Source of the DNA: JBGSUZ01 sp964404895
GTDB taxonomy: Bacteria; Bacillota; Clostridia; Peptostreptococcales; Acidaminobacteraceae
Length of the DNA stretch: 64,000 nt
NCBI GenBank assembly: GCA_964404895.1
Contig: CAYOLV010000002.1
Location: 310,001-374,000, forward strand
Direction of reading: 5' to 3'
Shown here piece after piece: positions 58,532 through 64,000 of this stretch. The notes under the pieces are model-generated. The model searched no databases. It saw nothing but the letters and a program-made list of their open reading frames with translations, and was not told where the DNA came from. The first letter of the stretch is position 1. The number at the start of each line of letters is the position of its first letter. The position numbers and the translations under genes are program-made.

Positions 58532-59038
58532 TTATTCCTGCGTGAAAAAGTTTTTCAAAATCTCTAACCTTGGATCGATTTTCTCGCTATTGCAAGAACA
58601 CGTCTCATGGTTTAAATTGACGCCACAATTAGCGCACAATCCTTTACATTCGTTGCTGCATACGACTTGATAAGGTAAATCCATCACAATTTCGTCAACG
58701 ACGACTTGATCCAGATTTAACAAATGATCTTCACTTAAATACCAATCTTCATCTTCCGAATCCGTTGGTGCCGTTCTAATCACAGTTTTGTGAACCTCTT
58801 TCTCAAAAATTTGAGAAACGGGGTCTAAACAACGGGCGCAGGCATATTCAATTTCACCTTTGATAGTAAAATCGATTTCCATAACGCTTCCTCTTTTAGA
58901 CACTTCACCAGTTATATCAAACTCGCTGATAGCAATGATTCCAAAATTAGTTTTCTCTTCGATCTCAGGAATAAATCGATGAGAGAAAGGTATTTTGCTA
59001 AGTTTTCCGCTTGTGACTTCTGTTAAATTGAGAATCAT
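58532..59038 (-). CDS. yceD: YceD/DUF177 family protein
   Basis: The 168-residue protein is YceD: DFTIKGEIEYACARCLDPVS with the CxxC of the family (about residues 70-75), YLSEDHLLNLDQVVVDEIVM (about 102-121) and the C-terminal cysteine cluster CKGLCANCGVNLNHETCSC. It acts with rpmF in rRNA or ribosome assembly, as in other bacteria. The ATG follows GTGAACC; the gene precedes rpmF in one unit. Confidence 0.95.
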   Translation of the reverse strand: MILNLTEVTSGKLSKIPFSHRFIPEIEEKTNFGIIAISEFDITGEVSKRGSVMEIDFTIKGEIEYACARCLDPVSQIFEKEVHKTVIRTAPTDSEDEDWYLSEDHLLNLDQVVVDEIVMDLPYQVVCSNECKGLCANCGVNLNHETCSCNSEKIDPRLEILKNFFTQE

Positions 59039-59134
59039 GGTTCACCTCATGTTTACAACATGATTATTATACAAAGCACGCATATATTTGTCAAGCAATT
59101 TTACTTGATGGCATATGAGCACTGCAGCGTCATG

Positions 59135-60328
59135 CTATTTTGTTAATTCAACTGTATCTCTTGCAATCATAAGCTCTTCGTTAGTAGGTACTACGAGAAC
59201 TTTAACTTTTGAATTGTCTGAGCTGATGATTTGATCTTTACCTCTGACATTGTTTCTTTCATCAGAAACTTCGATGCCCATCCAGTCCATACCTGAGCAA
59301 ATGCTTTTTCTGTTAGCGATAGAATTTTCACCAAGACCCGCTGTGAAGATAACTGCGTCAACGCCGTCCATAGTTGCTGCATAAGCTGCAATGTATTGTT
59401 TTACACGATCATCGAAGACTTCAAGTGCTAATTCAGCTCTCTTGTTGCCAGTAGCTGCTGCATCTTCGATATCTCTGAAGTCACTAGAAACCCCTGAAAT
59501 ACCCAAAACACCTGATTTTTTGTTAAGAAGATCATTCACTTGATCCATTGAAAGATTTTCTTTTTCCATGATGAATGTTACGATTGCTGGGTCAATATCG
59601 CCACATCTTGTTCCCATTACGAGACCTTCAAGTGGTGTAAAGCCCATTGATGTTGCGATTGATTTACCGCCATCAATTGCAGCAACAGATGCGCCATTGC
59701 CAAGGTGACAGCTAATCAACTTAAGATCTTTGAGATCTTTACCGAGCAAATCAGCAGCTCTTTGAGCAACATATCTGTGGCTTGTGCCGTGGAAGCCGTA
59801 TCTTCTGATTCTGTGGTTTTCATATAATTCATATGGTAATGGGTAAATGTAAGCACTTGGCGGCATTGTTTGGTGGAAAGCTGTATCAAAAACAGCTACA
59901 TTTGGAACGCCAGGAATTAATTCTTGAAGTGCTTCAATCCCGATGATGTTCGGTGGATTGTGAAGTGGTGCTAATTGAATACATTCATTAAGGCGTTTCA
60001 TCACATCGTCAGTGATAACGACTGAAGCGCTATAGTATTCCCCTGCGTGAACGACACGGTGACCTACTGCTTGGATTTCAGAAAGGCTTTTGACTGCGCC
60101 AATTTTTTCGTCTACAAGTGCATCTAAAACGTGTTTTAATGCATCTTTGTGATTTTCCATAGGCACTTTAATTTTTTCTTTATCTCTGCCTGGAACTTCA
60201 TGCGTAAGTTGTGAGCCTTCGATTCCAATTCTTTCAACTAAACCTTTTGCCAATACAGATTCATCGTTCATGTTCATTAATTGGTATTTTAATGATGAAC
60301 TACCGCAGTTTATAACTAATACGTTCAT
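59135..60328 (-). CDS. ackA: acetate kinase
   Basis: The 397-residue protein is AckA: MNVLVINCGSSSLKYQLMNM, GHRVVHAGEYYSASVVIT, NVAVFDTAFHQTMPPSAYIY, RRYGFHGTSHRYVAQRAADL, CHLGNGASVAAIDGGKS and GTRCGDIDP. It makes ATP from acetyl phosphate, indicating acetate-producing fermentation. GGGGGTAAATC precedes the ATG. It is divergent from tmcAL, which uses acetate. Confidence 0.98.
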   Translation of the reverse strand: MNVLVINCGSSSLKYQLMNMNDESVLAKGLVERIGIEGSQLTHEVPGRDKEKIKVPMENHKDALKHVLDALVDEKIGAVKSLSEIQAVGHRVVHAGEYYSASVVITDDVMKRLNECIQLAPLHNPPNIIGIEALQELIPGVPNVAVFDTAFHQTMPPSAYIYPLPYELYENHRIRRYGFHGTSHRYVAQRAADLLGKDLKDLKLISCHLGNGASVAAIDGGKSIATSMGFTPLEGLVMGTRCGDIDPAIVTFIMEKENLSMDQVNDLLNKKSGVLGISGVSSDFRDIEDAAATGNKRAELALEVFDDRVKQYIAAYAATMDGVDAVIFTAGLGENSIANRKSICSGMDWMGIEVSDERNNVRGKDQIISSDNSKVKVLVVPTNEELMIARDTVELTK

Positions 60329-60487
60329 GATTTACCCCCTTGAATTTTTGTTCAGTGGCTTACGCCTCCTTTTCATTATAAAATAAAAACGAATTTTTTC
60401 AAGGAAAGTATGCAATATTCTTCGTATGAATTTATTTTAATACATGATTATAGTATAATATTTACATAATTATTAAAGGAGTTGGCT

Positions 60488-61708
60488 ATGGCTTTAATAA
60501 ATTCACAAAAAGTACTGGGAATCGTCACAGAATATAACCCTTTTCACAACGGGCACTTATATCATATCGAAGCTTCAAAAGTACAAACAGGTGCTGACTC
60601 TGTCGTCGCCGTCATGAGTGCCCATTTTACACAGCGTGGTGAACCTGCCATAGCGGATCCACACACACGGGCGAAATGGGCTGTTGAGTCAGGTGCAGAC
60701 TTGGTTGTTGCCCTGCCTACCCTGTTTTCAACAGCCAGTGCAGGGTACTTTGCCTATGGCTCCATTTCCATTTTAGAAGCCCTTGGATTTGTAGACACTC
60801 TCTGCTTTGGGAGTGAGTCTGGGAATATTTCTGAACTAAAAGGGATCGAGCAACAACTCAGGGCAGTTCAAACAGATTTTGAAGAAGCTCAGAAAAAAGA
60901 TGCCTCTTTGTCTTATGCAAATCATAGAGATCAGTTTATAAAAATGCAGGATTCGACAATTAATCTTTCACGTTCGAATGACATTTTAGGACTTGCTTAT
61001 TTAGAGGCACTTCAACTTTTACACAGTTCTATTGAACCCGAAACGATCCAGCGCATCCACGCCGCTTACAAGGAAAATACTCTGACTGGTTCTATTTCAA
61101 GTGCAACTGCCATTCGACACGCTATGCAGGGTTCTAATCCTTTAAGAGGGGTATCTGAAACCGTTCCACTCTGTGTCAGTCAAGATTTGTTTTCAAAGGA
61201 TTGTCTTTCAATTTTACCCAATTGGAACTTATGGCAAGAATGGATTCTTTTCGAGCTCCGACGTTCAACATTAGAACAACTGAGTCAAATACATGATATG
61301 GCTGAAGGCATGCCTCAGAGAATGAAAACAAAAGCCATTGAACATTCTAACTACAAAGATTTTGAAGAGGAACTCAAAACTAAGATTTATACAACAGGTC
61401 GTTTAAAACGCGTCATGGCAAAATTACTTTTGGGCATTACCAAGGAAGATTTGCTCAACGACTTTAAAACTAAACCTGAATATATTCGCATATTGGCTTT
61501 TAATGAAAAGGGGCGTTCACTATTGAATAGCGCTAAACCTAACTTGCCTCTTATCACCAACGCAAAGCATTTTAGACCTGAAACCCCCTCCGCCCTGCGC
61601 CAATGGGAAATTGATAACACGGCCTCTGACTTATATCATTTGCTGTTAAAAGATTCTTTGCGCAGAGGTGGCAATCTTTACAGGCAGTCGCCAATTTATG
61701 TAAAATAA
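60488..61708 (+). CDS. tmcAL: tRNA(Met) cytidine acetate ligase (YlbM)
   Basis: The 406-residue protein is TmcAL: VLGIVTEYNPFHNGHLYHIE with the HxGH nucleotide motif, VVAVMSAHFTQRGEPAIADP, and LPTLFSTASAGYFAYGSISI and SRSNDILGLAYLEAL later. It makes N4-acetylcytidine at the wobble base of elongator tRNA-Met from acetate and ATP. It is the only host gene on the plus strand here. ATG 60488 follows AAAGGAGTTGGCT. Ends at a bidirectional terminator. Confidence 0.95.
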   Translation: MALINSQKVLGIVTEYNPFHNGHLYHIEASKVQTGADSVVAVMSAHFTQRGEPAIADPHTRAKWAVESGADLVVALPTLFSTASAGYFAYGSISILEALGFVDTLCFGSESGNISELKGIEQQLRAVQTDFEEAQKKDASLSYANHRDQFIKMQDSTINLSRSNDILGLAYLEALQLLHSSIEPETIQRIHAAYKENTLTGSISSATAIRHAMQGSNPLRGVSETVPLCVSQDLFSKDCLSILPNWNLWQEWILFELRRSTLEQLSQIHDMAEGMPQRMKTKAIEHSNYKDFEEELKTKIYTTGRLKRVMAKLLLGITKEDLLNDFKTKPEYIRILAFNEKGRSLLNSAKPNLPLITNAKHFRPETPSALRQWEIDNTASDLYHLLLKDSLRRGGNLYRQSPIYVK

Positions 61709-61732
61709 TAGACCCTATGGATGAGGATGGCA

Positions 61733-61776
61733 CTAAAAAAGACTTTGATGAGCGAGGCTCTTCAAAGTCTTTTTTA
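61733..61776. terminator. bidirectional terminator after tmcAL and the recG-coaD row
   Basis: AAAAGACTTTGA and TCAAAGTCTTTT form a 12-base stem around 13 bases with T and A runs on both sides, serving the two convergent transcripts. Confidence 0.85.
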
Positions 61777-61799
61777 AATTAAATTTTAAGTTTCAATTA

Positions 61800-62369
61800 T
61801 TACTTATAATTGTTGAGTTCTCTCACGTTTTGTCTCAAAGTTGTAAGGACATCTTCTACATTTGTAGTGACTTGTAACAAAGTGTCTTCAGCATATTCAT
61901 ATGCCCCGCCTTTGATTTCTTCAGCAAATTCTTCCGCGTCTTTATAAATTTGTTCAGCTCTCTCTTTTGCACGAATGACAATTTCATGTTCTTCAACCAG
62001 CTGGTTGACCCGTTCTTCAACTTGTTCCATAATGCGAACTTCTTCGTCACGAGCACTGTCTAGAATTCTACGTTCTTCTAGTTGTGCATGCTCAACAATT
62101 CTACGTTCGTCATTATGTGCTGCCTGCATAATCGCTTCTGCTTGTTTCTGAGCTTCTTCAACGATTTGCGTCTTTTGACCTTTTAGCCATTTGACATGTT
62201 GGTACTCTTCAGGCAGCAAAATGTGAATTTCTCTTAGAATTTCTAAAAACTCTTCACGGTCGATCATTACTTTTCCCGTTAAAGGAATTGCGGATAAGCC
62301 CTCGAGCTTATTCTCAAATTCATCTAGCAAATCCATAACTTTTAAATTCATATCAGATGATTGTCTCAA
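61800..62369 (-). CDS. coiled-coil protein, ATP synthase subunit E-like
   Basis: The 189-residue protein has a small N-terminal part (KVMDLLDEFENKLEGLSAIP) and a long charged coiled coil (VEEAQKQAEAIMQAAHNDER, ARDEEVRIMEQVEERVNQLV), like subunits of rotary ATPases or DivIVA-type scaffolds. It is conserved beside coaD in Clostridia, often loosely named ATPase. TTG 62369 has AGGAG nine bases upstream; ATG 62351 is the next option. The true role is unknown. Confidence 0.78.
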   Translation of the reverse strand: MRQSSDMNLKVMDLLDEFENKLEGLSAIPLTGKVMIDREEFLEILREIHILLPEEYQHVKWLKGQKTQIVEEAQKQAEAIMQAAHNDERRIVEHAQLEERRILDSARDEEVRIMEQVEERVNQLVEEHEIVIRAKERAEQIYKDAEEFAEEIKGGAYEYAEDTLLQVTTNVEDVLTTLRQNVRELNNYK

Positions 62370-62381
62370 AGCGTTCAACTC

Positions 62382-62861
62382 CTATGCTTTATTTTTTTCG
62401 TGCATATATTGGTAAACATTATCGGGAACAAGGCCCGCTATTTCCCCGCCAAATTTGAATACCTCTTTGACTAAACTGGAACTTAAGTATGAATATTCCG
62501 TAGCCGTCATCATAAAAATAGTTTCTGCATCATCATTTAATTTTTTATTCATTGAGGCCATTTGCAACTCCATTTCAAAATCTGAAATGGCTCTAAGTCC
62601 TTTGACAATTGCTGTAATGTTCTCTTTAGCAACATAGTCGACTAAAAGTCCGCTGAACTTAATAACCTTCACATTAGGCAAATCTTTGATTGCCTCATTG
62701 ATTAACATCATTCGTTCATCTTCGTCGAACATTGGATTCTTTTGAGAATTGACCAAAACGCCCACAATGACTTCGTCAAACATTTTTGAAGCTCTTTTAA
62801 CAATATCTAAATGTCCATTGGTAATGGGATCAAAGCTCCCTGGATATAAAACCCTCTTCAT
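62382..62861 (-). CDS. coaD: phosphopantetheine adenylyltransferase
   Basis: The 159-residue protein is CoaD: MKRVLYPGSFDPITNGHLDI with the TxGH motif, VGVLVNSQKNPMFDEDERMM, IVKGLRAISDFEMELQMASM and TEYSYLSSSLVKEVFKFGGE. It makes dephospho-CoA for the CoA pathway. It starts within the rsmD stop (ATGA). Confidence 0.98.
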   Translation of the reverse strand: MKRVLYPGSFDPITNGHLDIVKRASKMFDEVIVGVLVNSQKNPMFDEDERMMLINEAIKDLPNVKVIKFSGLLVDYVAKENITAIVKGLRAISDFEMELQMASMNKKLNDDAETIFMMTATEYSYLSSSLVKEVFKFGGEIAGLVPDNVYQYMHEKNKA

Positions 62862-63403
62862 GATGCCCTCCTGTAAATTGTCAAAGATGTGATGCCATAA
62901 GTTCTAGTTTTAACCAATTCCAAGGATTCAGGAAGGTTCCAAACGTCATCTTTAGCATGTTCGATGACAATAATGCCATCTATTTTAAGCACACGATCCT
63001 TTTCAATGGCTTGCAGAATAGGTTCTACATGATCTTTCGAATACGGAGGATCCATAAAAATAATATCTATTGAATCTTTTTCAAGTCTGTGAATAGCTGA
63101 AATACAATCGCCTTGAACAATTTTTGCTTCGTCCAGAGCTCTTATTTTTTCTGCATTCTTACGAATGACTCCAATACATTCCTTATTCATGTCCACAAAA
63201 GTAGCTGATTTAGCCCCTCTGCTGATGCCTTCAAGACCTAGTGCCCCAGATCCTGCAAATAGATCCAAAACGGTCTTGTCATAAAAATCATACTGCAATA
63301 AATTAAAAAGTGACTCTTTGACGCGGTCAGTGGTAGGTCTCGTTTCAAGACCCTCGATCGTCATCAATTTAGTGCCTCGTGCTCTGCCTGAAATTATTCT
63401 CAT
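62858..63403 (-). CDS. rsmD: 16S rRNA (guanine-N2)-methyltransferase RsmD
   Basis: The 181-residue protein is RsmD: MRIISGRARGTKLMTIEGLE, TRPTTDRVKESLFNLLQYDF, VLDLFAGSGALGLEGISRGA for SAM binding and IIFMDPPYSKDHVEPILQAI with the DPPY motif. It methylates G966 in 16S rRNA. It stands between recG and coaD, a common order. Confidence 0.97.
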   Translation of the reverse strand: MRIISGRARGTKLMTIEGLETRPTTDRVKESLFNLLQYDFYDKTVLDLFAGSGALGLEGISRGAKSATFVDMNKECIGVIRKNAEKIRALDEAKIVQGDCISAIHRLEKDSIDIIFMDPPYSKDHVEPILQAIEKDRVLKIDGIIVIEHAKDDVWNLPESLELVKTRTYGITSLTIYRRAS

Positions 63404-63452
63404 GACTTATCCTCATTATACAATATCTGATTCTATCTTATCCAAATATTCG

Positions 63453-64000
63453 TTACAATGCAAACTTTTCCATTAAAGTCTGCTTGAGTGCTGTTAAATA
63501 GATTTGTGAAGCTTCTTCTGTCTCTATGCGTTCAAACAATGCTCTGACTGCCTCCTGAGCCACCTGAAGGATATCTAAATGCTTTGAAAGATCTGCCAGC
63601 TTTAATTGGGGCAGTCCGTGCTGCCGTGTCCCGAAAAACTCCCCTGGTCCTCTTAAGGACAAATCTTGGTCTGCGATGTAGAAGCCATCTGTAGAGGTAA
63701 CCATGACTTTGATTCGGTCTTTGGCAATTCTACCTGGTTGGTCTGAAACCAAGTAACAATAAGACTGAGCCCCGCCGCGGCCTACTCGTCCTCTAAGCTG
63801 ATGGAGTTGACTAAGGCCAAAGCGATCTGCATCCATAACGACCATTACCGTGGCACTCGGTACATTGATACCCACTTCAATAACTGTTGTGGCAACCAAT
63901 ACCTGAATTTCTTTTCGCTCAAAAGCATGCATAATCTGTTCTTTGTCTTTGCTTTTCATTTTGCCGTGAATTAATCCAATTTCCAATTCTGGGTATACCA
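63453..64000 (-). CDS. recG: ATP-dependent DNA helicase RecG, 5' part outside window
   Basis: About 182 C-terminal residues of RecG are visible, open to the right edge: EIGLIHGKMKSKDKEQIMHA, VLVATTVIEVGINVPSATVM, GLSQLHQLRGRVGRGGAQSY (helicase motif VI), and GPGEFFGTRQHGLPQLKLAD with the RecG TRG wedge. It remodels stalled forks and Holliday junctions. The gene continues beyond position 64000, so no start is seen here. Confidence 0.96.
   Translation of the reverse strand, partial: VYPELEIGLIHGKMKSKDKEQIMHAFERKEIQVLVATTVIEVGINVPSATVMVVMDADRFGLSQLHQLRGRVGRGGAQSYCYLVSDQPGRIAKDRIKVMVTSTDGFYIADQDLSLRGPGEFFGTRQHGLPQLKLADLSKHLDILQVAQEAVRALFERIETEEASQIYLTALKQTLMEKFAL

Noticed and set aside
61856..62056. 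66-residue frame within the coiled-coil gene
   Set aside because: Out-of-frame shadow of the gene at 61800-62369 with the same lysine-rich bias.
1..64000. CRISPR arrays, tRNA or rRNA genes, insertion sequences
   Set aside because: No regularly spaced repeats, no cloverleaf with CCA-like end, no transposase frame was seen in either strand.

Overview
The window looks like a low-GC, Gram-positive member of the Clostridia. The right half has the conserved Firmicutes chromosome order rnhB-rbgA-rplS-trmD-rimM-khpA-rpsP-ffh-ylxM-ftsY-smc-radical SAM-rnc, then fabF-acpP-fabG-fabD-fabH, plsX-fapR, rpmF-yceD, ackA, tmcAL, coaD-rsmD-recG. Alternative TTG and GTG starts behind strong Shine-Dalgarno sites and the FapR lipid regulator fit this. 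The genus cannot be named from the sequence alone.

Positions 1 to about 34,670 are a prophage, cut by the left window edge. Its right end lies inside a host comM (yifB) gene, whose frame is broken after the codons for SGPILD; the large serine recombinase at the extreme left is the likely integrase. The other attachment site and the rest of comM must lie left of the window. Almost all phage genes are on the minus strand, so transcription runs right to left: early genes (SF2 helicase, YonO/RDR-like RNA polymerase, small proteins, a serine/threonine kinase, a GIY-YIG nuclease), then packaging (HNH, TerS, TerL), HK97-type head (portal, protease, capsid), PBSX-type contractile tail (sheath, tube, frameshifted chaperone, tape measure, XkdQ to XkdU-like baseplate), tail fibre, lysis genes and recombinase. 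Head, tail and lysis sets look complete, so the element may be inducible. No classical CI/Cro repressor, DnaB, primase or DNA polymerase is visible.

Cargo (moron) genes are several: a KAP NTPase next to the attachment site, a divergent pair encoding a secreted stalk-domain protein and an AbrB-like regulator, a eukaryotic-type kinase, a membrane protein next to a DUF2971 protein, and a small acidic lipoprotein. The kinase gene sits exactly between the two decayed ends of a secreted DNA/RNA nuclease gene, so the cargo slot has been recycled.

Positions 34,670 to 64,000 are host housekeeping genes for ribosome maturation, protein targeting, chromosome structure, fatty acid synthesis and acetate/CoA metabolism. 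Non-coding items of note are a FapR operator placed on the fabH promoter, a pseudoknot-capable element between rpmF and fapR, an array of long perfect palindromes between rimM and khpA, an orphan promoter-terminator unit in the phage early region, and a -1 frameshift signal in the tail chaperone gene.
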